From Waterburya agarophytonicola KI4 (lineage in GTDB: Bacteria; Cyanobacteriota; Cyanobacteriia; Cyanobacteriales; Xenococcaceae), in assembly GCF_020640915.1 (NCBI RefSeq), contig NZ_JADWDC010000015.1, positions 1 through 64,000 of the forward strand: a stretch of 64,000 nt of DNA, read 5' to 3'. A program made the translations under genes and the position numbers. The notes below the pieces were generated by a model. The model was given only the letters and a program-made list of their open reading frames with translations. It ran no database searches and was not told the origin of the DNA. Shown here piece by piece: positions 53,909 to 63,185 of this stretch. Position 1 is the stretch's first letter, and each line of letters begins with the position of its first letter.

Positions 53909-56440
53909 ATGAGATATTTAAAGGGTTTTAGCCTGGGATATTCTGTCTGTCGATCTTTATTATTGTGGTGTCTGTTGATTCCTGCCATAACGATCGCCAT
54001 GGGAGTTAATCCAGAAGTAGTACAAGCTCAAACTGCTAGTAAACAGACAGCAGATCGGGACTATCAAGCAGCTAGAGAAACAATTGCTTCGGGTAGTTTG
54101 TTTGCAGCTAAACCTAAATTGCACAATGCTTTAAAGATATATCAAACTCTAGGAGATCGCACTGGACAGTATAATTGTCTGATCGAACTGGCTCGCATTG
54201 ATTATAAAGAAGCCAATTACCAACAAGCACAAATCAAACAAAGACAAGCCTTACAAGTTGTCAATTACAGTACCAATGATGGTAAAGCCAAAACTTTGGC
54301 GGGTTTAATTGCTTTGGAGTTGGGAGATTATAACGAAGCACTAAGTAAGCTCAGGGTAGGAGTCCACGAACTACAAATAGCTGGATTGAGCGATCGCCTG
54401 GCAAGACAAGAATTGAATGAAGCGAAAATTGGTTTGGGAGAAGTCTTTACTCACCAAGGGCTATATAAACAAGCAGAAAACTATTTAGCCCAGACAGTCA
54501 ATTCCCCCTATAGCGATTCTCATTTGCGACGACGCACCTTTAACGCCTTAGGCTCGATTCAACTAGAAATAGGACAATATGACGAGGCTCTTAAGACATT
54601 CGAGCAAGCTCATTCTGTTTCCAACACTATAGGCGATCGCGTGGGGAAAGCCAAAACCCTGGAAAATCTGGGTAGAGCCTATCAGCTTACGGGGGATAGA
54701 AATAAGGCTCTCAAGCAATATCAAGAGGCATTGGGACAATTGAGGAGTGCGGGGGCGTGGAGCAGACAGGTATACGTTTTGAATAATCTGGGTTTATTGG
54801 CTACCGAACTAGGCTTAAGTAACCGCGCTTTAGAATACCTGCAAAATGCCGAAGGTACGCTGTCTAATTCGGGGGGAGTGGGGCGAGTAATTACCTTGAC
54901 TAATTTAGGTTATTACTACACTCAGAGAAAAAAATACGATTTAGCCAGAGATTATTTAGAACAAGCTTTAAGTTGGGCGAAAAGTAATGGAGATCGCCTA
55001 GGCGAAGCAAAAGCCCTCAGCGGTTTGGGGGCGATCGAGATGGAATTGGCAGACTATCAAGGTGCAAGTCAGACTTTAGAGTCTAGTATTAAAATCTTTG
55101 AATCTCTACGCCCTGGTTTGCGAGACGAACAAAAGATTTCCCTAGCAGAAAGTCAAAGACTGACTTACGACTTGTTGCAAGAGGCTTATATAGCCCAAAA
55201 TAAACCGATGAAAGCTTTAACTATAGCCGAGCGCAGTCGAGCCAGAGCTTTTATTGAATTATTAGCACAAAGATCGTCTGGGAAATCTACTACAGAAATC
55301 GATCTGACTCCTCCCAACATCCAAGCAATCAAAGCCATCGCCAAAAATCGTCGAGCAACTATAGTTAACTATTCCATTATTCAAGATCGAAAGGGAGAGG
55401 AATCACAATTTTATATCTGGGTAGTTAATCCCCAAGGAAAAATTGATTTTCGCGCTCTAGATTTGACAGTTATTAAAGAGCAATTCAACACTTCTGTTGC
55501 TAGGGTATCTCGGGAATCTCGCAATGCTGCATCGGGGGGACGCGATCGCCAAAAGCCCAGACTGCAAGACTACGTGGTTTCATTCCGTGGCGAAAATAGC
55601 TCGGATACGACGGAGAATCATCGCAAGCTTAGTTTTCCTAGAGATGGCTACAAATTACTCATCGAACCAATCAAAGATCTATTACCCGAAGATCCCGAAG
55701 CATTAGTTGTTTTTATTCCCCAAGACTCATTATTTCTCGTTCCTTTTCCCGCCTTACAAAACGATCAGGGAAAATTCTTAATTGAGGAACACACTATGCA
55801 AATTGCTCCTTCGATCCAAACCTTGGCAATAAAACCCAGCAAATCGACTTTAGATTCTTCTCAAGCATTAATTGTGGGCAATCCCGCACCCATGCCCGAA
55901 TCATTGGCAAATTTACCAGGAGCAGAAATCGAGGCAAAAGCAATCGCCGATATTTTAAATGCAGCTCCTATAATTGGTTCAGCAGCCACCGAAACCACTA
56001 TCGTGGAGAAGATGCCACAAGCAGATCTAATTCATTTTGCCACCCACGGTTTATTCGATGAAAATCAAGGCTTACAAAGCTCCCTCGCACTTTCGACTAG
56101 CGATCATACAGAAGGCTTTTTAACCGCCGAAGAAATACTCGATCTCAATCTTGATGCAGAATTAGTTGTACTGAGTGCTTGTAATACTGGGCGGGGAAGA
56201 ATTACAGGGGATGGGGTGGTTGGTTTGTCCCGTTCGTTTCTTTTAGCAGGGGCGCAAAGTACTATCGTTTCCCTGTGGTATGTCCCCGATCTCCCCACCT
56301 CCGCACTAATGACAGATTTTTATCGTCAATTAGCCAAAAACCCCAATCAACCCCAGGCTCTACGTCAGGCAATGTTAAATACCATTAAAGAATATCCTAA
56401 ACCCTACCAATGGGCTGCATTTATGTTGGTTGGGCAATAA
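53909..56440 (+). CDS. TPR protein with C-terminal CHAT protease domain
   Basis: 843 residues. A signal peptide-like N-terminus (SLLLWCLLIPAITIAMGV, then VQAQ) precedes about nine TPR units (about 50-400; GDRVGKAKTLENLGRAYQLT, GDRLGEAKALSGLGAIEM). The CHAT domain (about 540-843) has the His-Cys dyad in LIHFATHGLFDENQGL and LVVLSACNTGRGRI, and ends QWAAFMLVGQ. CHAT proteins are caspase/separase-like; in cyanobacteria many are exported with TPRs and substrates are unknown. An intact dyad suggests an active protease. Confidence 0.92.
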   Translation: MRYLKGFSLGYSVCRSLLLWCLLIPAITIAMGVNPEVVQAQTASKQTADRDYQAARETIASGSLFAAKPKLHNALKIYQTLGDRTGQYNCLIELARIDYKEANYQQAQIKQRQALQVVNYSTNDGKAKTLAGLIALELGDYNEALSKLRVGVHELQIAGLSDRLARQELNEAKIGLGEVFTHQGLYKQAENYLAQTVNSPYSDSHLRRRTFNALGSIQLEIGQYDEALKTFEQAHSVSNTIGDRVGKAKTLENLGRAYQLTGDRNKALKQYQEALGQLRSAGAWSRQVYVLNNLGLLATELGLSNRALEYLQNAEGTLSNSGGVGRVITLTNLGYYYTQRKKYDLARDYLEQALSWAKSNGDRLGEAKALSGLGAIEMELADYQGASQTLESSIKIFESLRPGLRDEQKISLAESQRLTYDLLQEAYIAQNKPMKALTIAERSRARAFIELLAQRSSGKSTTEIDLTPPNIQAIKAIAKNRRATIVNYSIIQDRKGEESQFYIWVVNPQGKIDFRALDLTVIKEQFNTSVARVSRESRNAASGGRDRQKPRLQDYVVSFRGENSSDTTENHRKLSFPRDGYKLLIEPIKDLLPEDPEALVVFIPQDSLFLVPFPALQNDQGKFLIEEHTMQIAPSIQTLAIKPSKSTLDSSQALIVGNPAPMPESLANLPGAEIEAKAIADILNAAPIIGSAATETTIVEKMPQADLIHFATHGLFDENQGLQSSLALSTSDHTEGFLTAEEILDLNLDAELVVLSACNTGRGRITGDGVVGLSRSFLLAGAQSTIVSLWYVPDLPTSALMTDFYRQLAKNPNQPQALRQAMLNTIKEYPKPYQWAAFMLVGQ

Positions 56441-56520
56441 ACAGGTTTATTATTTATTACAATTCATTACAAAAGTTAGAAATATTATAAAGCGATCGCT
56501 TGTAAGCATGAAACAGATAC

Positions 56521-58548
56521 TTAAACAGAAATCGCCCCTCTCGCCATATCTGCGATCGCTTTATCGTTAGCTTTAGGTAAATGATAATAAGTACCCCCTG
56601 CTTGTTTGGCTAGCTCTTTAGCAAAACCAGTAGAGACAAAACGGCTTTCCGTATCGATCATTAGCAGTTTCATGCCTGTGGCCCGCACTTTTCCTGCAAT
56701 ATCGAGCAATTCCTCTTTAATATTGGGTTTTTCTGCTCCTTCTTCGGGCATTTCTCCTAAAGAACGAGATAGGGGAATATTACCTCTACCATCGGTAATG
56801 GCCACAATTACCACTTGTCCTATATCTCCAGACATTTGAGCGTTGATGCCCACATTTACCGCTTGAGTTAAGCCATGAGATAAGGGAGAACCTCCACCAC
56901 AGGGTAAAGTTTCTAATCTACCTTTTGCCATGGTAATCGATCGCGTGGGAGGCAAGAGAACATCTGCTCGTTCGCCTCTAAAAGGAATCAAGGAAATTTG
57001 ATCTCGATTTTCATAGGCTTCGGTTAATAATCGCATTACCGCACCTTTCGCCGACTGCATTCTATTTAATGCCATCGAACCAGAAGCATCTACCACAAAA
57101 ATAATTAACGAACCTGCTTTGCGCGCCATCCGTTTAGAACGGATATCGCTTTGTTCGACAATTACATTACGCCCAGGGTTGCGTTCTCTACGTGCTTTTT
57201 GATAGGGTGCAGCATTTCGTAAAGTTGCATCTACTGCAATTCTTTTTACTTTCCCTTTGGGAATCATGGGCTTAATATATCTTCCCCTATCATCGGAGAA
57301 AATCAGACTGCGCGCCCCAGATTTGCCCTGACGTTGCATGGTTTGAGCAAAGGTTAATACTTCAGGATCTAATATTACCCCTTCAATATCAAAGATAAAC
57401 TCGTCGGGAATAGCAGGAGGCTCTTGTTCTTGTTCTTCTTGTTCTTCTTGTTCTTCTTGTTCGTCTTCGTCTTGTTCTTGGTCTGAATCTGGTTCGTCTT
57501 GCTGCTGCTGTGGTGGTGGTGGGGGTGGTGGGGGTGCGTCTTCTGGAGGTGTTTCGATCGTCGTAGCGCGGGGAATAATTACAAGTTCTACTGCTTTGCG
57601 GAGATCCTCAGCAATTACGTTATCTCTACCATCTAAGGCTGCGCAGGCTTTGGCTACCCGAACCGCAAATAGTTCGGCGCGATGTCCTTCTACTGTTCCC
57701 CGAACAGCTTCTTGTACCAAATATAAAACCTGATCGTGACTTATTTTAACTTCCTTGAGCCATTCCCGCGCCAGAATGATATCTGTCCTCAGGCTGTCGA
57801 TATCTCCTTCATAAGCATTGATAAACTCTTGGGGGGAGTTGGTAAAATCAATTACTTGATTTACTGCTTCTACCCGTTGTTCTAGAGATAATACTCCATC
57901 AGCGGAAAGAGCGATCGCAATACGGTCTAAAAGGTGTTCCCGCAATACCCCCTCTTCGGGGTTATAGGTAGCAATTAAAATTGGTTTGCAAGGATGCTGA
58001 AAACTAATACCTTCCCGTTCGATTACATTTCGTCCATCGGTTAAGACTGTCAGTAACTGGTTGGCAATTTGGTCGTCCAAAAGATTGATCTCATCAATAT
58101 ATAAAACCCCACGGTGGGCTTGCGCCAGTAATCCTGGTTGAAAGATCGGTTCGCCACGCTTAACCGACTCTTCTACATCTACCGAACCGAGTAATCTATC
58201 TTCTGTAACTCCCAATGGTATTTGCACAAAAGGCGCGGGAATAATTTGGGTGGGGATATTTTCCATGGGAATATCTCCATACCGAACAACAGTATCATCA
58301 TCCCAATTTTGGGGCTTATTGGGGTCGCAATTGTAGAGAGAACCCTTGATAATTTCTATAGGTGGCAAAAGATTATAGACTGCCCTTGCCATTACTGATT
58401 TAGCCGTTCCTCGACGACCAGCGATCGCTACTCCGCCTAGTTCTGGATCGATGGCAGCTAAGAGTAAAGCCAGCTTAATTGTCTCCTGTCCGACAATAGC
58501 GGTTAGGGGGAAGTTGATATTTTTGGGTGCAGTAGTTACAGCAGACAT
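56521..58548 (-). CDS. chlD: Magnesium chelatase subunit ChlD
   Basis: 675 residues. The N-terminal AAA+ domain (about 10-330) has [16 protein letters not shown] (Walker A) and [13 protein letters not shown] (Walker B). A Pro-rich stretch and an EEQ-repeat acidic linker (about 335-385) lead to a C-terminal VWA domain with the MIDAS motif [20 protein letters not shown]. With ChlI and ChlH it inserts Mg2+ into protoporphyrin IX, the first committed chlorophyll step. The linker is encoded by a TTCTTG-type microsatellite (about 57420-57480) that may vary in length. GUN4 stimulates this enzyme; the GUN4 kinase is in the same window but not adjacent. Confidence 0.97.
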   Translation of the reverse strand: MSAVTTAPKNINFPLTAIVGQETIKLALLLAAIDPELGGVAIAGRRGTAKSVMARAVYNLLPPIEIIKGSLYNCDPNKPQNWDDDTVVRYGDIPMENIPTQIIPAPFVQIPLGVTEDRLLGSVDVEESVKRGEPIFQPGLLAQAHRGVLYIDEINLLDDQIANQLLTVLTDGRNVIEREGISFQHPCKPILIATYNPEEGVLREHLLDRIAIALSADGVLSLEQRVEAVNQVIDFTNSPQEFINAYEGDIDSLRTDIILAREWLKEVKISHDQVLYLVQEAVRGTVEGHRAELFAVRVAKACAALDGRDNVIAEDLRKAVELVIIPRATTIETPPEDAPPPPPPPPQQQQDEPDSDQEQDEDEQEEQEEQEEQEQEPPAIPDEFIFDIEGVILDPEVLTFAQTMQRQGKSGARSLIFSDDRGRYIKPMIPKGKVKRIAVDATLRNAAPYQKARRERNPGRNVIVEQSDIRSKRMARKAGSLIIFVVDASGSMALNRMQSAKGAVMRLLTEAYENRDQISLIPFRGERADVLLPPTRSITMAKGRLETLPCGGGSPLSHGLTQAVNVGINAQMSGDIGQVVIVAITDGRGNIPLSRSLGEMPEEGAEKPNIKEELLDIAGKVRATGMKLLMIDTESRFVSTGFAKELAKQAGGTYYHLPKANDKAIADMARGAISV

Positions 58549-58677
58549 GGCGATCGCTTTTTCTGATTCCTTTGTGGGTTATAAGACCTAGACCTTTTAC
58601 TTTAATCTATTTGGGGGAGACTAGGAAAGCAGTCCAGTCTTAAATTCACCAAAGCGATCGCTTCTGAGGAAATAAAC

Positions 58678-58956
58678 TTATTCTTCTAGTAAACGAGTAA
58701 ATTTATCCCGCATATCCTGTAGCTTTTGCTCGCATTTAGGAACAGCAGCAACTCGAAGATCGATTTCCAAAATATTTTCTAGTCTAGTTGTTTTTTCCCA
58801 TATTCTTGTCTCAACAGCAGACTCATGTTGATAGCGAAAAGACACTGTTTTTGAATCTACATCAAGAATTTCTACATTCTTAACCCAGCCATTACTACTT
58901 TGTATAAAAAGCCATATATCTGATTGACCAATGAGTTCTTTAAGTTTTCTTTCCAT
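58678..58956 (-). CDS. Small conserved cyanobacterial protein (DUF6679-like)
   Basis: 92 residues starting MERKLKELIGQSDIWLFIQ. A small beta-barrel-like N-terminal part (WVKNVEILDVDSKTVSFRYQ) is followed by WEKTTRLENILEIDLRV and a charged helical tail. The spacing of W, F-R-Y and W-E-x-x-x-R-L-E resembles the cyanobacterial DUF6679 proteins, which are Sm-like in look; assignment is tentative. Function is unknown. Confidence 0.65.
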   Translation of the reverse strand: MERKLKELIGQSDIWLFIQSSNGWVKNVEILDVDSKTVSFRYQHESAVETRIWEKTTRLENILEIDLRVAAVPKCEQKLQDMRDKFTRLLEE

Positions 58957-59209
58957 AAATCGATTAACTCTAGATTAAATTTATAGTCGAAAAATATTTC
59001 ATCTACTATAGGACATATTTTTAAAGTTTGCATCTTTTATTTTTTTATATCTTGCAATAGATGACAAAAATAATAATGTTTGAATGACCTCAAGTTGAAA
59101 GATTATTTATTATTTTTCGCTCTTTTGGAAAAAACTATAATTACTTATTACTTATTACTCAAACAGTCCGAAAACTAATCTTTACTACTGTGAATTTCGC
59201 CAAACCCAT

Positions 59210-59908
59210 CTAATATGCACCCCTACCCGCAACCACTACCAAAACAGTTTTAATTACGATCGTAAAATCTAACAATAAAGACCATCTATTGATATAAAAG
59301 CGATCGTATAGATGAAGTTGTTTTGAGCTAGAATCAGATCTACCGTATACTTGCCACATTCCCGTAATTCCTGGCAAGACTTGATAACGAGAAAATTTTT
59401 CTGGGGACAGTTTTGAAGAATCTCTTAAAGTAAGAGGACGAGGCCCTACTAAGCTCATTTCACCTTTAATTACATTAATTAATTGTGGTATCTCGTCAAC
59501 ACTATAACGACGTAAATATTTACCAACTTTAGTGATTCTGGGGTCATCTTTTATTTTGAATAAAACACCACCTTCCACTTCATTATTGCTTTCTAAATCG
59601 ACTTGCATATTAGAAGCATTTTCCACCATAGTTCTTAACTTAAGTAAGTTAAACTCTTTACCTCCAAGCCCAATACGAGGTTGGCTAAAAAAAACCGAAC
59701 CAGTCGAATCTAGTTTAATTGCTGCCATCACAACCAACATTGGTAATGCTAATACTATTAACATTGAGCTTGCTACTACAACATCAAAAATACGCTTGAT
59801 GAGAAAGCTATAATTTTTAGCCGAACGAATATCTTGGACTGGAAATTTTAATTCTAAAACCTTTCTGCTGCTTGAATTTAACCTACTCTTTTTGGAACTG
59901 TGAAGCAT
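59210..59908 (-). CDS. Bacterial sugar transferase (polyisoprenyl-phosphate glycosyl-1-P transferase)
   Basis: 232 residues. A basic N-terminus and one reentrant membrane helix (FDVVVASSMLIVLALPMLVV) precede the catalytic domain with VFFSQPRIGLGGKEFNLLKL, LRRYSVDEIPQLINVIKGEM, LVGPRPLTLRD and LPGITGMWQVYGRSD. It transfers a sugar-1-phosphate onto undecaprenyl phosphate to begin exopolysaccharide or O-antigen synthesis. It lacks the extra N-terminal helices of the WcaJ long form. No other glycan genes are beside it. Confidence 0.92.
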   Translation of the reverse strand: MLHSSKKSRLNSSSRKVLELKFPVQDIRSAKNYSFLIKRIFDVVVASSMLIVLALPMLVVMAAIKLDSTGSVFFSQPRIGLGGKEFNLLKLRTMVENASNMQVDLESNNEVEGGVLFKIKDDPRITKVGKYLRRYSVDEIPQLINVIKGEMSLVGPRPLTLRDSSKLSPEKFSRYQVLPGITGMWQVYGRSDSSSKQLHLYDRFYINRWSLLLDFTIVIKTVLVVVAGRGAY

Positions 59909-60087
59909 CTTAATTAATTGATTTTAAATTTACAAAATAGTGTTTGCTCGTTAAACAGGGTTGCCAGCTTTAGATTTTGACGGCTAAATAAATATTAAAA
60001 TTTATATGTTTACTAAAATAATTAACGTATATATGCTTAGTACATCTACTTAGTAGGTTAAATTACCATAATATCCATCTGTTTTCA

Positions 60088-60180
60088 ATGAGCTTATTTA
60101 CTAGTATTCTCAACACTATTGGTTCGCCCACCAGCACAATCAGTAGAAGTGTAGAAAATAACAGCAAACTGTTTTTTTAA
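60088..60180 (+). CDS. Candidate 30-residue ORF, doubtful
   Basis: ATG 60088 opens a Ser/Thr/Asn-rich ORF (MSLFTSILNTIGSPTSTISR and 10 more residues) that stops 21 bp before the pentapeptide gene. There is no Shine-Dalgarno sequence and no known family. It may be a leader peptide or chance. Confidence 0.25.
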   Translation: MSLFTSILNTIGSPTSTISRSVENNSKLFF

Positions 60181-60201
60181 TCCCCCGCAGGAGAAATCTC
60201 G

Positions 60202-61020
60202 ATGAAAATTGGCAATAAAAAATTACAACGTTCTTTTTATCGTATTTTGTTGGCTGTTGGGGGTACTTCTATGTTAATTGTTTTAATTCTGGCGATCGAA
60301 ACTACATTTGGTGCAGAAAAAACCTGTCAACCAACAGAATCTTGGTTATTTTGCCAGATTAGAGAATCGGTTTTGTTAAATATTGTTGAAGGTTTTAGCA
60401 TCTTAGTGGCAGTATGGCTGTTTTTCTTAGAAGCACCAGAAAGAGATAAGCAAGCCCACTATGAAGCCTGGAAAACCATTGATTCTGCTCATGGTTTGAG
60501 AAATAGTTATGCCAGGTTACAAGCTCTCCAAGATTTAAACGACGATCGCATACCCTTAAGAGGTTTCACAGCCCCTGAAGCAGATTTACGAGGAATCAAC
60601 TTAGAAGGGGCAGATCTCAGCAATGCTTACCTGTCGGGGGCAGATCTCAGCAATGCCAATCTAAGTAATGCTAATCTAAGCCACGCTAATTTAGTAGAAA
60701 CCAAGTTAACCAATGCTAATTTGAGTAATAGTCAGCTAACTGGGGCAAATTTGAGCTATACGGATTTAATTGAAGCCGATTTGCAGGATGTAGACTTTGT
60801 AGGCGCGAATATTTTAGGGACAAACTTTGTCCGCGCAAATTTAACTCGGGCTTATTTTGGCGATGTTGATTTTAATCAGTGCTTGTTAACGAATGCAAAC
60901 CTACACAAAACCAAATTTTTTGGCGTAGAAAATTTAACCGCAGCACAAATAAAAGATGCCAAAAATTGGTCTGAAGGTATTTATGATGCCAAGATGTCGG
61001 CTAAATTAAATTACTCCTAA
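60202..61020 (+). CDS. Membrane-anchored pentapeptide repeat protein
   Basis: 272 residues. Two hydrophobic helices open the protein (ILLAVGGTSMLIVLILAI and LLNIVEGFSILVAVWLFFL). From about 115 a run of A(D/N)LXX repeats forms a right-handed beta-helix (ADLRGINLEGADLSNAYL, ANLSNSQLTGANLSYTDL). Such proteins are very common in cyanobacteria and mostly of unknown function. A ribosome site (CAGGAGAAA) precedes the ATG. Confidence 0.88.
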   Translation: MKIGNKKLQRSFYRILLAVGGTSMLIVLILAIETTFGAEKTCQPTESWLFCQIRESVLLNIVEGFSILVAVWLFFLEAPERDKQAHYEAWKTIDSAHGLRNSYARLQALQDLNDDRIPLRGFTAPEADLRGINLEGADLSNAYLSGADLSNANLSNANLSHANLVETKLTNANLSNSQLTGANLSYTDLIEADLQDVDFVGANILGTNFVRANLTRAYFGDVDFNQCLLTNANLHKTKFFGVENLTAAQIKDAKNWSEGIYDAKMSAKLNYS

Positions 61021-61048
61021 ATTACTCCTAAGAAATAAATTATAAAAA

Positions 61049-61083
61049 TTATAAACAACACTTAATTCTTCTGTTGTTTATAA
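61049..61083. terminator. Perfect 11-bp hairpin between convergent genes
   Basis: TTATAAACAAC and GTTGTTTATAA are exact complements with a 13-nt loop. The loop holds the photolyase stop codon, so the stem uses its last coding bases. No long T-run follows; a bidirectional terminator or stability element is likely. Confidence 0.5.
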
Positions 61084-62492
61084 AGCTCTTTAAACTTACG
61101 CTGCTGCACTTTGTGATCCACAATAGGCTGGGGATAATCGTAACTAGCCCTTTCTAATTCTGGTATTTTGCCTGTAACCAAATACTCCGTATCCATTGAG
61201 CTTATTTCGGGCAACCATTGACGAATATAATCCCCATCCTGGTCAAATTTAGCAGTTTGGGATGCGGGATTAAAAATACGTAAAGGTTTGGGATCCATAC
61301 CGCTAGAAGCACTCCATTGCCAACCGCCGTTATTCGCTGATAAATCACCATCAAAGAGTTTTTGCATGAAGTATTTTTCCCCCCAACGCCAGTCAATAAT
61401 TAAATCTTTGGTTAAAAAACTGGCAACAATCATGCGACAACGATTGTGCATCCATCCGCTTTCATTTAGCTGACGCATGGCTGCATCAACAATGGGATAA
61501 CCTGTTTTTCCTTCGCACCAGGCTTGAAATTTGGTTTTGTCGTTTTCCCAAGGAAAGTCTTTGAATTCATCGCGATATGCCCCTTCAGCTAGTTCGGGAA
61601 AGAAAAATAAACAGTGTTGATAAAATTCGCGCCAAGCTAGTTCTTTTTGCCAAGTCACGACTCCATTTTTGGCTTCATCGCTGCGACAGTTTTCAGCAAG
61701 ATCGACGGTGGCTTGCCAGACTGTACGAATGCCAATTACACCAAATTTTAGGGCGGCACTTAATTGTGATGTACCATCGACATAGGGGAAATTGCGTTCT
61801 TCGTCGTAACTATAAATAGTTCGGTCACAAAATTCTTCTAGTTTCTCTTTGGCAGAGGTTTCTCCAGGGGCAAGAAGCAAAGGATATTCCCATTCATAGC
61901 CTAACTCTTTTGCCGTAGGTAAAGCGATCGCACCTACTTGACTTGCCGTTTCTAGTTCGGTCTTATTTAACCCTGCTAGCTGTTTAATTTCTGGGGTGAC
62001 ACTTTGTTTATCTTGTCCAATCCAGCTACGCCAAAAAGGTGTATACACCTTATAGGGAGAGTCAGAAGATTTGGTCAGGATCTCCCCTGGAGCGTGTAAT
62101 AATTGATCCCAAACAGTGCTAATTTCTATACCCTTTTCGTTTAAAGTTGCGGTAACATTGCGATCGCGATTTTTGCTATAGGGTTCGACGTCTCGATTCC
62201 AATATACTGCTTTGGCTTTTAGTGCTTGAGCTAGTTGAGGAATGGCCTTTTCGGGTTCGCCTTGAATAATAATTAATTGGCTGCCTAGGTTTTGATAACT
62301 TTCCTGTAACTCTTGCAGACAGCCAATCATGTAAGTAACTCTAGCTGGGGCAACATCATCGCGATCTAGGATGTTGGGATCTAAACAAAATAAGCCTACT
62401 ACTTTAGTAGTTTGCTCTGTTGCGGCAGTTAATCCTAAATTATCTAAAATTCGTAGATCGCGACGATGCCAAAAAAGAATTAAATCGGACAT
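61062..62492 (-). CDS. phrA: Deoxyribodipyrimidine photolyase (class I)
   Basis: About 476 residues from the ATG at 62492 (MSDLILFWHRRDLRILDN). The N-terminal antenna domain is Rossmann-like. The FAD domain has ELAWREFYQHCLFFFPEL, TGYPIVDAAMRQLNESGWMH, RMIVASFLTKDLIIDWRWGE and the DNA-binding NNGGWQWSASSGMDPKPLR. It repairs cyclobutane pyrimidine dimers using blue light; the antenna is probably the 8-HDF type, as in other cyanobacteria. It converges with the pentapeptide gene. Confidence 0.93.
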   Translation of the reverse strand: MSDLILFWHRRDLRILDNLGLTAATEQTTKVVGLFCLDPNILDRDDVAPARVTYMIGCLQELQESYQNLGSQLIIIQGEPEKAIPQLAQALKAKAVYWNRDVEPYSKNRDRNVTATLNEKGIEISTVWDQLLHAPGEILTKSSDSPYKVYTPFWRSWIGQDKQSVTPEIKQLAGLNKTELETASQVGAIALPTAKELGYEWEYPLLLAPGETSAKEKLEEFCDRTIYSYDEERNFPYVDGTSQLSAALKFGVIGIRTVWQATVDLAENCRSDEAKNGVVTWQKELAWREFYQHCLFFFPELAEGAYRDEFKDFPWENDKTKFQAWCEGKTGYPIVDAAMRQLNESGWMHNRCRMIVASFLTKDLIIDWRWGEKYFMQKLFDGDLSANNGGWQWSASSGMDPKPLRIFNPASQTAKFDQDGDYIRQWLPEISSMDTEYLVTGKIPELERASYDYPQPIVDHKVQQRKFKELYKQQKN

Positions 62493-62606
62493 TAGTAACT
62501 GGTTAAAATGGGGTAGAACAACTTTGCCGTTGTTCATTCTATCGCTTTTTTAGTTCATAATTACTGACTAAAAATTATTTTTAGCTACATTCTCAGCTGC
62601 ATTTCA

Positions 62607-63130
62607 TTGACGCTCCCCCGCATAAATGACGGGGGATTCCTCCTGCGAGCGGGATCTTCTAAGACCTTTCCCCTTCAGAGGCTTGGACGGTGCGCCCCAC
62701 CGCCATATGCGAAGCTGTATCCTTTAGGGCAGCTTTTAATCCTCGTTGCTCGACTATTTGTGCTGCTGCTACATCTCGATCCGTTGTATACCCGCAGCTA
62801 CCACAAAAATGCACTCTTTCGGATAGTAGTTTTTTTCCTGTTATGGTTTTGCATCTAGGACAAGTTTGACTTGTTAGATTTGAATCCACACCCTCAAAGT
62901 ACACTCCTCGCTTATGACATACAAACTCAAGAATGTTTAAAAATTGCCCAAAACCTGCATCTAAGGTGTGTTTTCTTAACATTCCTCTAGACATAGCCTT
63001 GAGGTTTAAATCTTCAACAAATACCATCCCAGCTTCATCGCACAATTGGTTAGCCAGCTTGTAATGAAAATCTTTTCTGGTATTAGCTATTTGTTCATGC
63101 AGCCGAGATACTTTGGCAATGCTGCTCAAG
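62607..63130 (-). mobile_element. Decayed IS200/IS605-type element (tnpB only)
   Basis: A tnpB fragment is followed, on the minus strand, by a hairpin (CCCCCG at 62615-62620 and CGGGGG at 62630-62635) resembling the right end of IS605-family elements. No tnpA and no 5' half of tnpB are present. The 3' part that would encode the guide RNA scaffold appears retained. Confidence 0.7.
62659..63129 (-). pseudogene. tnpB: TnpB (OrfB) 5'-truncated fragment
   Basis: 156 residues matching the C-terminal half of TnpB: VSRLHEQIANTRKDFHYKL, RuvC-II Glu in VFVEDLNLKAMSR, the zinc ribbon CPRCKT/CGSCGYTT and RuvC-III Asp in TDRDVAAAQIVEQRG. The N-terminal domain and the RuvC-I Asp are missing; an in-frame TAG lies just upstream. 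It cannot be an active nuclease. Confidence 0.9.
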
Positions 63131-63185
63131 ATCTAACAATATAATATGATTTAAACCATAGTCGATACTCCAGGCGATCGCTCTA

